DNA of 64,000 bases from Aquatica leii (taxonomy: Eukaryota > Arthropoda > Insecta > Coleoptera > Lampyridae): contig CM069439.1 of assembly GCA_035610365.1 (NCBI GenBank), forward strand, positions 2,418,001-2,482,000, in the 5' to 3' direction. Position 1 is the stretch's first letter. Every line of letters begins with the position of its first letter. Positions 12,425-24,200 of this stretch are shown piece after piece. A program made the translations under genes and the position numbers. The notes below the pieces were generated by a model. The model did no database searches and had not been told where the DNA came from. It saw only the letters and a program-made list of their open reading frames with translations.

Positions 12425-13400
12425 AGAACAAATCCAGTCTAAATGCAGTAGCAACACCAGCTAATCGTCTAATGCCAAAATCTTGGTTCTCGACGGGTCG
12501 GTAATAAAGAAGTAGCAACAGAAATTAATCGATCTTGGTTATTATATTCACCAAAAAATAAAGCAGAATGCTGCTTACTGATTTACATCTTTTGTAACAA
12601 AGTATGGTTTGAATAAATGAAAAAAAAATAAATTAATATGAAAAAAGTCCAAATCATTGAAAATTGTTTACAACTTGGGAAGAAACAGAAAGAAGATTAA
12701 TTAATAAAACAGGAAACATACAGTCGCTATTTGAGAACAACTGTCACAAGTCTTTAGGTATATAAATATTGACTTTGCTAACAAAAAAGTTTCTATTGAA
12801 GAATCTTTTTTGGGATTTATTGAAATATATGCTAAAGATGCAACCTAAATTAAAAATAGAATTTAAAAAAATTAAATTCCGATCAGATCTCATTATCAAA
12901 CTGTAGATCACAATCTTATGATAATACTTGTGTGTAGTCAAGTCACACAAAAATTATTAAAAAATGCGTTAAAGAAAATTGTTGAACGTGAATCTGAAAC
13001 ACCATGGATATTAGAAAAATGACAAGAAGACAGTACTAACACAACTGACGCCAGAAGTAAAGCTACAATTTTATTGCAAAATATACTGAATTTTAATTTC
13101 AAAACTTTAATCTATTTTTGGCATGAAATTTTAAAGAGAATTGATGGTGTGCAGCTCAGATTAGAAGATCCTAGCAAGAATTTTATTTTAGAGAAGCGTT
13201 TCATGATCTTCAATCATTAGCGATTAAACATACAGAAATTCGGGTCAAGATCTGTAAAAAGGCAATGAAAAAAAAGTCTTTTTGGGAAAAATGGGGTATC
13301 GATATAATAATCTGCGTTAGAAAACGCCGAAAAATGTCTAGAGAATTGTTTAGAGATGTTCGCAGAAAGTGAAATTTTTAGCGTTATAAAAACTACAAAA
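12425..13400 (+). pseudogene. Decayed hAT-superfamily transposase (TTF-type zinc finger / DUF4371-like)
   Basis: Fragments in family order are visible. Near 12533 the frame reads SWLLYSPKNKAECC, matching the SRSWLxYSxxxDxxYCFxC start of the TTF-type zinc finger. Near 12690 it reads LINKTGNIQS, matching the WxxLExRLxxxKTID region. At about 13045-13190 it reads DARSKATILLQNIL, YFWHEILKRIDGVQLRL and EDPSKNF, matching the near-C-terminal DARxxAxxLLxxIxxFEF, FWxxILxxIDxVQKRLQDPxMNF block. Near 13321 KRRKMSRELF matches the RRRKRMPGEL segment. Stops and frameshifts separate the pieces and the central RNaseH-like core is largely gone. Spacing shows the 3-kb-class gene has shrunk to about 1 kb. It begins only about 115 bp after the mariner-like element. 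Confidence 0.75.
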
Positions 13401-13582
13401 AGATAAATTTAAAGTGTCAATAAGTCAACAATAGTACAATAATCACATATATGCATACTTCTGTAAAACTAAAACTATAACAGTGAAATGGACAGCCATT
13501 ATGTCATACAACTATGTAATAAAAACATAGGTGAGGTCTAAATATAGTATTTTCACTTTATTGACATAGCAGTAATAGTAAC

Positions 13583-13875
13583 TAGTGATGGGCGAAATAC
13601 TATCGTTACCGGTGACTTTGTCGCTGTTACTTGTTGATCACTAAAATATCAGCGACTAAAAGAAATACAAAAGCAGCTACCGGTGATTCTGTAAGTACTG
13701 CACGGTTATTGGTAAAATTATTAAGTTTTTCATTATCTGCGTTGTCAATGTTTACGACTTTTTTTTTAGTTACGAGTTACAAGTGATATCGGTCGCTTGT
13801 AAAAGTAACAGTGACTTAAAAGTAACCGTCGCCAATTCACCGGTGACTAAAAAGTAGTAGGTAAGCCCATCACTA
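13583..13875. mobile_element. hAT-like MITE
   Basis: The ends are TAGTGATGGGC (13583) and GCCCATCACTA (13875), perfect 11-bp inverted repeats of the TAGTGATGGGC kind common in hAT elements. The flanking 8-mers ATAGTAAC and GTACTAAC match at 6 of 8 positions, consistent with an aged 8-bp hAT target duplication. Inside, ACCGGTGA occurs repeatedly near both ends with GTAAC/GTTAC-type motifs, and there is no coding frame. It lies just 3' of the decayed hAT transposase, but the two need not be related. Confidence 0.75.
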
Positions 13876-14079
13876 GTACTAACTTGGAGCCTCTATCAGA
13901 GATATTGTGATTATACTACACGAGTCTGTTGCAGTTCAAATCTTGTCTTGATCAAACTTTTTTTGCAAAAGAAAAACACAGCCAAAAAACGAAGCAACCA
14001 GATTAGTTTAGCTGAAAAAAATTTCATAAATAAAATGGCCAAAATTTGAAACCTATTTGTGTCACTACTTCTAACAATG

Positions 14080-14346
14080 ATTATAAGCGACTTTCGGCTT
14101 AGACCGCGTCGTAGTTAAGCACCCAGACTTAGGCTTGGTCCTAGTCTCTCCTTGAGAGCCAAAACAAGAAGTAGAACTTGGCCTTTGGCGTATTGTCGTT
14201 CGTGAACCCAAACAAACAGTTCACGAACGACAATACGGCAAAGGCCAAGTTCTACTTCTTGTTTTGGCTCTCAAGGAGAGACTAAGATCAAGCCTAAGTC
14301 TGAGTGTTTAACTACGACGAGGTCTAAGCCGAAAGTCGCTTATAAT
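14080..14346. repeat. 267-bp near-perfect palindrome
   Basis: Two 128-bp arms (14080-14207 and 14219-14346) are inverted complements with about six mismatches and no gaps by eye, separated by an 11-nt loop CCAAACAAACA. The arms begin ATTATAAGCGACTTTCGGCT and are noticeably less AT-rich than the flanks. There is no coding frame, no clear target duplication and no known family by inspection. Possible origins are a fold-back MITE or an inverted duplication of a solo element. If transcribed it would fold into a very long hairpin RNA. Confidence 0.9.
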
Positions 14347-16939
14347 CCTAAACCAAACAACCGCGAAAGCTTAAGATTTTATGCTTTTAACAATTGCGTT
14401 CCTGTAGGCAGAGCGTCGCTGTGCAATATGCGCATGACAATTTCAATCATTTTATTAAATGAAGAAACAAGAACAGGTTATTATCGAAAAAATCCAATAA
14501 CCAAAATAAATGCAAATGCAAAAAACGCCAGATGCCTTTTAGTAATAAAGTTGTATACTAAACATACGGAGACAATTGATAACCAAATTTAAAATATTCA
14601 TAAAAAAATTTTAGCTATTTTGTTGATATAATTTTAATAAAGAATTGATGCCAAATGTTACTCGACACAAAATAAAAAAAAAACATTTTGCCGTTAACCA
14701 ATGTTCAATGTCACTAAGTACAATAAAAAAATAAATAAAAGAAAAAGACTATTAAACAAAATTGGAAAGCTAATAGAAGAAATATCAACGACTAATGCTT
14801 ACATTTCATTTCGGGCAAATTTATAAGCAAAAACGACTTACTTTTTGAAATAATAAAGGTTATGCCTGTACCAATTTTTTACGATTTGGTATTGAAAGGT
14901 GATAGCATTTAAAAAAGTGTTGGCATTAAAAGGACCCAACACTAAATGTATTTTAACACCATCGATGCCTTCACTAACAGGCAAAATAATCAATATAATT
15001 AAATTATTCAAAAGGTTTTTTTGTTTCAAGATCTATTTTTTTTAATTTGTTTGTTGACGATTGACATTTTGATGAACACAACTGTGGCTTAATCAAATCT
15101 TTTGTTAGGTTTTTTCAAACCTTGCCAAGTATTGTTTAGTCGCAAGCATCCAAATAACAAATATAAAAAAGGTTAACTTTTTTAATGTTTAAGTATTTAT
15201 TTTATTGCCTACGTGAGTAGCGTGCTTTGCATAATCCTTATTTTATATGTACAAATAGTATACAAAAACTTAAAAGGTAGCTAAAGATGACAGGTAGAAA
15301 GAAAGATATTGTAATAAGTATTAAAAAAATATAAACTGTGATTAGAAATGGTATAGTTTGGGTGTAAAAAAATTAATTACTCATTTGTACTAATGCCAAT
15401 ATTAATAGGAATAAGTTGACTGTCCTACAAATTAAAGATTAGAACCGGCCGGATGTAAAAAAAGCAGAAAATATTTGAGGGAAAGGAATCAAATAGCTAT
15501 TCACTTATCCTAAAATATAGCAGTCTGTAGTGTTTAATTAAATATACCTATAAATGCAGCTGGTCTGAAAAGTCGTCGGGTATCAACTAAATTATCCGAA
15601 TTTGAAGATCACAGATTCCATTCAGTTTCACTATTGGTCCACTCTTCTGATAGCACTATAACGATGCTCCAACATACCAAGCAATATATATTGTCGTACA
15701 TAAATTCTTGTCCCACGGTTTTAGTCCTTGTTTAAAATTATCTGAGTTAATGTAGTATATTCTTTTAGCTATTAGTAAATATTCTAGTGCATCAATAATT
15801 ACTTTTTAAAATCCAAACTGTAAAACAACCAAATATGTTGTTATTAAACGGAATTAACCTAAAACAATTTTAATCAAAACTTTGATATTACGCAACTCTT
15901 ATAAAAACAAAAAACTTTCTCCGCGTCCTTTGATAAATCTTTTACATTCCGGTAAGCTTTTAAAACGGCGTGTACGCTTTTAGTCGCACTTCTTTTCGAT
16001 TTAATATATTTGATTTATATATAGGTATGTCCACTCAATTCTTAAAGTTCAACTTGTTTTTAAAATTTAATAGGCTTATATAAGGCGTTTCGGTAAGTTT
16101 TAAGAATAATATACCAATCCGCACGTGCGAAACTCTCAGAATACTTTTACATAAATTATAAAAATCTCTAAATTTAACAACTTGAAATTGTAATGAACGT
16201 TTAATGGCCAACTGTCACATAAAACATTTAAAACAAAACGTAGTATAATCAAAATGATACAAAACTGATAACCAAAAAAAATGTATACGGTAACCTCGTT
16301 GAAAATTTTGTAACGTGCAATAATATTTACTGAGCATTCTAACTAGAAACTATAAACTACGGGTACCCAAATTAGATTTCATATCTACCAAAATCTTGAA
16401 GAAGCATTAAATTCACGTATCTGATCAACGCAACGTTTAGAATAAGATATTTATGCAATAAAAACATGCAAAACTGACACAAATGACTAGACTTGATGCA
16501 CCACTGACATTGATGTCGTAGATCTTATACTATTTATAAACATATTGAAATTTGTCTAAGAAGTAAAGAGATTCATTTTAATTTAAGAGATTATAATATA
16601 AAAAAACACTCTAAAAATGGATTTAGATATGAACTCAAGATTTGAATAAAATTTTTATCTAATTTGCTCATAAAAAAACAGTAAAATAAACGGTTGTCGT
16701 TTGCTAAAAAAATACTTGAAAAAAATGAAGATAGATAAAAAATCTATATAATAAAACTCAAGTCAATTTAACAAAAATATCATAGTTTAGAATTTTATAG
16801 TGACAGATATGGCAATTTAAAAAAAAAATGAACTAATATGTTTTTAAAGAAAAGCTACACAAACATTTAACATCATATTTAACCATTAGCAACGTTTGAT
16901 GGAAGAGCCATATTATAGTATGATTTACTATATATAAAA
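14347..16939. other. AT-rich stretch without recognisable genes
   Basis: Nothing supportable was seen. A minus-strand frame of 63 codons at 14838-15029 has no motif. Near 15560 the words CTGGTCTGAAAAGTCG faintly recall a mariner end, but no partner end was found. Confidence 0.45.
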
Positions 16940-17137
16940 GATAACTGTAAATAAGTTATAACGGCGATAAACATTGTAAGTTGCTTTTAGACCCGCGCAA
17001 TTCAAAATAGTTTTGAATAAAACTGCGGGATAAAACCACAACGTAAAGGACATTAGGGTTTTATTCAAAACTATTTTGAATTACGCGGTTGTAAAACTTA
17101 CAAGGTTTACCACCGTTATAGCTTATTTACAGTTATC
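16940..17137. mobile_element. Small TIR element (MITE), about 200 bp
   Basis: The left arm 16940-17023 and right arm 17058-17137 are imperfect inverted complements. Shared blocks are GATAACTGTAAATAAG, TATAACGG, TTGTAAGTT and AATTCAAAATAGTTTTGAAT, and the last is itself palindromic. The 34-nt centre has no features. Similarity fades outside the GATAAC ends, and no target duplication is evident. There is no coding capacity. Confidence 0.75.
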
Positions 17138-17524
17138 ATATTTAACCTTTTCTCAAACATTGCATAAGTTGAAGGGTACTTACTGAACCTACAATGTTCC
17201 CAGGCAACCAAAAACACTTCAAACTAAAACGAAAACTATTAACACTAAAAAAATGTTTCTATAATAAATAGTACATTTTTTTAAATTTTTTAACTGTGTA
17301 TAAGTCATTATTTAAATGCATTTCTTCATTATACTAATTTCTTTATCATCTTCATTACCAATAAGCAGCAAGACTGCTGTTAGTTTGAATTTTGCCAGTA
17401 TTCCGTGAGTTCCTATAGTGATGTAACGCTATTTTGAAGCGATATTTTATTGTTCTGCCAAAATCCAAAATCATCAAGTTACCAGTCACCGGAGAACTTT
17501 GACAAGATTGGAAATATGTTGGCT

Positions 17525-18122
17525 CAGGTAAAGTAATTGTAAATCCTGGGTAATTGTAAACGTTTGATTTTTATATACTTGAAACATTTCACATTTGCGC
17601 TTGTCTCAACAAACGTCAGCAAGTCAGTCGACGCGATTTGTGTAACAAAGACAATATTGATAATTTGATTTAACTAAAACTGCTATAAAATTATTTTGTT
17701 TATTTCATCACTATAAGGTAAGTCATTATTAGCACTACTATTTCTTGGTAATAATTTTGTGTACTGTGGTCTTCATTTCTCAACAAAAATGGGGTAATTG
17801 TAAACACACCTCAATTGTCAATCTAAATACACTACAATTCGCAAATGAACGTTTGTTCACAGTTGCCCTGAATTTTAAACTGCTGCTTTGAATCACTACA
17901 AAGATTTTTATTTACATTTACTCCCGATCTGTCGAGGTAATTGTAAATGGAAGAGGTAAATGTAAAGTTTTTTAAAATTATGTTAACTGTGTCAACTGAG
18001 CCTTCACTTAAATCAGGCAAGTATGTTCCAAAAACACAAAAAAAGTAAAAAGAAGATTGTGCATAATATGAAAATCTAACTTGTTTCAATCTTACAGATT
18101 CCATTTACATTTATCCCACCTG
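17525..18122. mobile_element. Non-autonomous DNA element with iterated GGTAATTGTAAA motifs
   Basis: The left end CAGGTAAAGTAATTGTAAAT (17525) and right end ATTTACATTTATCCCACCTG (ending 18122) are related inverted ends (CAGGT...GTAA(A/T)TGTAAAT). The motif G(G)TAA(T/A)TGTAAA recurs near 17533, 17549, 17792, 17935 and 17955 on the plus strand and near 17909 and 18103 on the minus strand. Such iterated subterminal sites suggest a transposase-binding array. The 90-codon minus frame at 17832-18104 covers repeat sequence and has no domain. The superfamily is unresolved; CAGG ends recall pogo/Tigger-type elements, but the flanking TA expected for those is not present. Confidence 0.55.
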
Positions 18123-19381
18123 ACCCAATATTGCTATCACAATTGACCAGTACCTACACTCGGCCGCTGGTTTGCTAGAGTCATTGGCAAACTAAAAATC
18201 GCAATATTTTGTCGCGATATTTTTCTGCGATTGCGTTTTCATTAAGGTATAAATAAATAAGTCTGCTAATAAAAATCATCTTTGATGAGTTTTTTAATAA
18301 TTTTAATTTACATCAGGTAGGATATAGTTATCATAATGAAAATGCCTTTACGTGACAAAGTGCCACAACTTAATAGTTATTTTTATATAATTTTATGTCT
18401 TGGTTTGTTGACCAATATATTATTTAACACAACTGAAACAATTCATTCTATATACACGGTTTTGTTTATCTAATATGTTAGTCGTGTCTGTAATTTGTAT
18501 ATATAGCATGTTATAAATTGTATTTTAATAAGTAACTAATAACAATAATTTTAGAACAGTTGGTAATAGCATTAGAGGTATTGAATAGTGTTCAAATACT
18601 ATTGCGTATTTATCTACACGTAATGGTTTATGATTAATCTGAAATAGTACAAAACATAAGAAACTGATAGATAGAGTTCATTGATATAAATAATTATTAA
18701 CAGTTTCTTAGCTTCGCGTCAGAAGGACGTTGATATTTATTAACTTATAACATTTTTCACATCTTAAGCTAGGCTTAGAACTGGCATTAAAAATACTAAC
18801 GTGTTTGAAAGTTTATATGATTGCAGCAGCCACTTTCCCTTTTATAAATATGTTTGAATTTTTATATTATTTTTTTAATATTTGTAATTTTTAAAAAAGT
18901 ATGTTTACTTGTTTTGTTTAATATTTTTTATTGCCTAAATTTATACAAAATTCCTTGTAAATATTCTAGAGTTTATCTATTATCGCATTTATTCTTTTTG
19001 TAAGTCTTTTTTGCATGGCAAAAATATCAAGCGATACATCTCTCTGCCTGTAATATATTTCAACGTTTATTGAACAAAATCCGAGCCTCAGTAATCAAAA
19101 AGCCTAATTCTGTACACGATCTACCACTGGTTTTTAAATTTTACTTTGCTCTGGTTGAGAATATTTTTGGTCTTTTTTTTTACAATATCTTCTTCTAGCG
19201 TTAAGTCTATAATACATGGGCATTGTTTAGTAAGTAATCCTCGACAGTTTGTTGACAATTTAAAACAAAAAATTACCTATGAAATAAAGAGAACAAGTTA
19301 CTGTTCCTAAATACTCTTGTAATTATAACAAATGGTTTTAATTATTGTAGACAATTATTGCATTATCCCTTATCAAAACAA
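18123..19381. other. AT-rich stretch without recognisable genes
   Basis: No frame, inverted repeat or RNA gene could be supported. Part of it may be the eroded reverse transcriptase domain of the Penelope-like relic that follows. Confidence 0.4.
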
Positions 19382-19800
19382 AATTTCAACAAAGAACTTC
19401 GGTTGATTACAGAGATCGCAGTATGCAATGGTTTTAATATAACATAATTAGGAAACATAAATATAAAAAATCTAGAAAAAGGTAACTACTTTATGTGCAT
19501 ATATGATTAGAGGATAGATAAGAAATATGCCAAATTTTCAAATTATCCTATATACACCAGAGGTCTCTTTAAAATATTTTGAAAATTACATTTTAGAATA
19601 GTTACAAGTTCTGATAACTATTTACAAACTCTTTTATGCATTCCTAGATACTTATTTAGTGGGAAAATGTAAGATAAATAAAAAATGTATAAAAGTAATT
19701 GTAAAGATTGTAATAAAGTATACATCGGGCAAATAAAGAGATCTACTAAAATTTGTTTGAAATAACATTTAGCTCATGAAAATAAATAAAATAATATAAG
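19382..19800 (+). pseudogene. Penelope-like retroelement relic (RT C-terminal end and GIY-YIG endonuclease)
   Basis: At 19382 the frame reads NFNKELRLITEIAVCNGFN, matching the Penelope segment with the pattern ELxxIxxIAxxNGYN that follows the RT domain. At 19685 it reads MYKSNCKDCNKVYIGQ then IKRSTKICL, matching YKIxCxxCxKxYIGQTxRxLKxRLxEH, the GIY-YIG endonuclease start with its two Cys and the YIG motif. The next frame gives HLAHENK. The Arg of the xxR motif is displaced by substitution (KICL) and the EH pair is broken. Stops and shifts separate the pieces. This is the 3' portion of an old insertion; the RT active-site region was not found upstream. Confidence 0.65.
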
Positions 19801-21221
19801 AGACATTTGTTTAGTTAAACAAGTAAACATAGACTTGATTGTTATAAAAGTTTACAGATCCATAACAATTAGAACTTTCAAAATTTTTCACAATTAAAGA
19901 TCGTAGCTATCAAAACACGTTCGAGTGTAAAAAGTTTTTATGATAATTGGTGTTGTGATTTTTGTTAGTATTGTGCCACAGTCATTTCTGCAATGTTATT
20001 TAGTATAGTGTAGATTGGTACTGCACATTTAACACATTAACACATGGTTTAAAGGTATATTTAAATTTTTTTCAACTTATAGTAAAATGTATGATTTTAA
20101 AGACTTTTCATGCAGCGAATTTTTATGCTTTTACGGCCATTCATTCCAACAATTATTTTTCAAGCGTATTTGTGTTATGTAGTTATAATTAATAATTGAA
20201 TCAGTCAATGTGGTACAAAAGCAAAATAACAAACTTTAATATACCAACTTTGATCAAATTTTGTGGCAATATGTTATTTCTAACTAATCGGACAATTTGA
20301 AACATTAATATTTAAATAGCCTATTCTTAGGCAACTGAGTATTTTGTGTATTAAAGAACGGAGAAATTATTTTTTCAGTTCAGTGGGTCTGAATATAGAG
20401 GTAATAGCAATCAGTCTATTGCATTGTTACTATTTCGTTTAATTATATGTAGCAATATTTTTTTTGTATGTGTACTTTAATTATACCCTTCGTTAATTTT
20501 GTGTAAACTTTCCTTTCAAATTGTCAACACTATATCAAAATCTTAATCATTAGTCACTAATGTGAATACTATAATTGTAAAAGTATGTCGCAAATCAAAT
20601 TCTGGGACAAGCATAAAGGTACAATAACTTTATTGACAAACTCAATGACTTTACAGATTTGCGGTGTTTTTTGGTAATACCATGACAATAAAAACATTTA
20701 AAAAGATGTTCAAAGTCCAGGACAATTAATTAAAACGATTAACTTTTTTGACATTTATTTAATTATCTCCATAATTCCAAACTTCGCAAATACCATATTC
20801 GTAAAAGCGATAAAAAAGATTTTCCTCACAAAAAAGTTGAGTAGGCGTAGCGCTAGATTTAAATATAAAATTTTAGCGGATAAAAGGTCAGATAACTATT
20901 TAGTATTTACGTAAAAAAATTGCGTGAACTTAATCTTTAGCCGCTAGCGATTTTTTTTCATCGAATTATTGGCATAACAATTTTGTTTAATATAAATCAA
21001 TTAATGATCGATATCAGTCAGTTAGGAATTAATTTACATTTTGTGGAATTCGAATTTCGATCGTATAAACCCAGTTTAAAGTAGTTATTTTGATCTCATA
21101 AGTGACTAACCAAAATTTGCATACAAAATAAAAGAAATACATATATTAATTAAAACTAATGACTTCATCGGCATTTTTCTTATTTTAGTATTGTCGATTT
21201 TTGTGTCATTATATTTTTTAG
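19801..21221. other. AT-rich stretch without recognisable genes
   Basis: Nothing supportable was seen. Sequence just after 19800 may be the eroded end of the Penelope-like relic. Confidence 0.4.
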
Positions 21222-21276
21222 TGCAGTGGCGTAACGAGACGTAATGCACCACATAGAAGAACCCCCCAAATTCAAT
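21222..21276 (+). repeat. CAGTGGCGTAACGAG fragment, possible hAT-type end
   Basis: A block CAGTGGCGTAACGAG...ATGCACCAC resembles the fragment at 10636-10700. It is followed by a C run (CCCCCC) and then AT-rich sequence. No matching right end was found. It is probably a solo end of an old DNA element. Confidence 0.25.
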
Positions 21277-24200
21277 AATTATTACAAAAATTTAAATACA
21301 AAAATAAATAAGTATTTTATTTTAGACTTTAAATTTAGGTATAAAGTATTCGAGATAAAATCGTGTGCCCTGACTTATAGATTAAAACAATGTCGTATTT
21401 TCAAAAGCAAATTCTAATTTGGTTTTCTTATAATTATCACTGTTTACAACAAAATAAAAACATCTTTAAAGACGTAATTATACAAAAATATATTGATTTA
21501 TGTAAAGTACTAAAAGGAATCATCAAAATGAGATTTTTTTAAAAATTAGTAAATTAAATATTACGATATGAATATTATTAAATCATTTTTAGAAACGTGT
21601 GAAAAGAAAAAGATAAGAGCTTTTTTTTTAAAGAAATTTTGGTGAATAAGCAACTACCCATACTCGATTCAGCAGTACTGAATCCATTACTGACAAGGAA
21701 TTTGTGACTCAAAGTAAGATATGTATTACATGAGCCAAATGTTTGAGCCGATTGGTAATCTGAACACCGACTTTAGGTATTTACTTGTCATCTTTCCCAT
21801 GCACCGAAGAAAACAAAAAAAAACAACGTTGAAAATGATTATTCTTGTCTCTAATACAACAAGACTCACTAGCAGCAAAAATATAAAACATGCGTATGTA
21901 GAAATAGTGTAAGCTAAAACACCTCAACCGTATTACAAACATCCAGCTTTTTAACTACAAATTCACCAAGGAAGCGAAAATAGTGAAAGTAAGGTAAACA
22001 ATATGAAGTGACAATTGTGGCACACCAATGATGCTAAAATTAATGAAGTATTAAAACGATTTTAATAAATAGAAAATTAATCTGTTGAGAATATTGTCAA
22101 GCGATTATTAATATTATAAAAACCAAAATACTTGATCTAAAAAAATTACGATGACACAGTTAGCAAAAGTGAAATAGAGCAGGTATACACAGATTTACAA
22201 TCAACAGTTTTACGTGTTTACTGTGCTGCATGCAATTCAAATTTAATTCTAAACAATAGTGTAAAAAAAATTTTGAGAATATGCAAGTTTTATGATACAT
22301 AAGAAAAAACTTATACATTTTTGGTCATAGCATTAATTAGAACCAAACTTTTATTGGCAACGTTCAAAACTTAATATCGTGTCATGGTTGTTTTTTTCTT
22401 TGTTTTATAATTTCCAAGCTTTATAACCTTTTGCGCAAAATACAATGTTTCAAAAATTAGAAAACCAGTTAATTAAAAGTATGTGATAACTTTTAGTGGC
22501 ATACAGTCGCCGTTGCATATTTTTGTAATAAATATGATAAAATAATACTGATGGAAAAGAAAAATTTATATTTGTTTATAATATTATGGTGATGATTTTT
22601 TGTATATTCTAAAAAAATTGAACTAATTGACGTTATTAGTGAAAAAACTATCACTGATTTTTTCGGTTAATCGTTATGGCTTTTTCTTTAAACTTTGATG
22701 CAAGAAATTCTAAAACTTCTAAACGCTTAAAAACATCTTTTTTTTTTGAATAGTTGAAAAAGATTTTTTAATCATTTTACACAAAAAAAATTCTTTCAAA
22801 ATATAGCTTAAATTTAATAAATTAACGGCTATTTTCATTACTAAATTGTCACTTATAATCTTAGACTATTAATGCCAAAATAACCTTTTGACCAACTTAT
22901 GTCAAAATACCCTCCGAGTTAACTTCTTAAAAAAAGTGAATAATAGCATACAAAGGTCACAGAATATAGACATTATAATTTTTTATTGATTTTATAATCA
23001 AATCGGTTTTCTACTCACTTGCTCAGTGAGGGTCGTGTTACTGAAACAGTGTAAATTGAAGTAAGAATGCAGTAACTACGCCTGGTGTAATAAATTTTAG
23101 GAAAAACACTGGCGAACCATAATTAATAACATATAATTGACCCTCGGGTTAGTCTCCAATAGTCTGAGGCCCAATTGATTTAAGAATTGCAGCAAATTGA
23201 CCACTCCTTTTCATCTTTACGAACAAAGCTCAGTTTCATCTCAACGGCTACATAAACAAATAAATAAAGAATAATATTTCATAACTGATCTACAGGTTTA
23301 TTTAGTAGTATTTAAAAAAAAACAGCCAATGGCCCACCTCTTATGTCGTAAAATAGTTATCAAAGTATAGTACACATTGTTTTTAGATAAATGAAAAATG
23401 TGGAAGCATCAAGTCTGAATTTGAAGAATGTTCATAGTAGTTCCTTGATATACCGCTACATTCACATAAGACTAAAATTTTGATTTTTATACATACTGCT
23501 TTATATTTAGACTTCAAAACTCATATGTTGCAAAACTTTTTTCCATCAAATGCTCTTTCAAATATAACCTTAAACCCAAAAAATACGTCTAATATAGAGC
23601 TTTTATAACTAACAATAATTAAATAAAGTGCGTTATCAAAATTTGACGGATACATCATAAAAGATAATAAAAAGCTATCGCAAAACTACTACCTACATGT
23701 CTATTACCTATGCAAATTTAATCAAAAAAATACTTTGCAGACAAAAAAGAAATTTAAAAAGACGTATTTTCAAGCACTTAATCCTAAATCTGTATGATTA
23801 TCTCTATGATAATAATAAACATAGTTCTATTTCTATACAAATAAAATGTCCCATACTCGTTGCTTGTTACGCTAATCGTGTAGTATAATTACTGTATCAA
23901 ACAAGGGGCAAGGTACATATTACATTAATCAACACTCCCTGACAAAAAATTTCTCATAAACCCAATGTGTAATACTACGCTAACACACTGAAGAAGTCCC
24001 ATTTAACGTGACAATTACTATTTAAAAATCGTAATTAAACAGCGAGTACCACAAATAGGTTACTTTTTTTTCACCAAAAAAGTGTTCATCTTTTAGAAAA
24101 CGGAAATAATTAAAACAAAACAATAATTCGAAACATTAATAATGCAAAGCTTGTGTATACGTCATGCTCTATGAAATGTAACTTAACTTTGTTATTGTAA

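Noticed and set aside
15545..15585. GGTCTGAAAAGTCG as a possible mariner terminus
   Set aside because: No inverted partner and no transposase fragments nearby.
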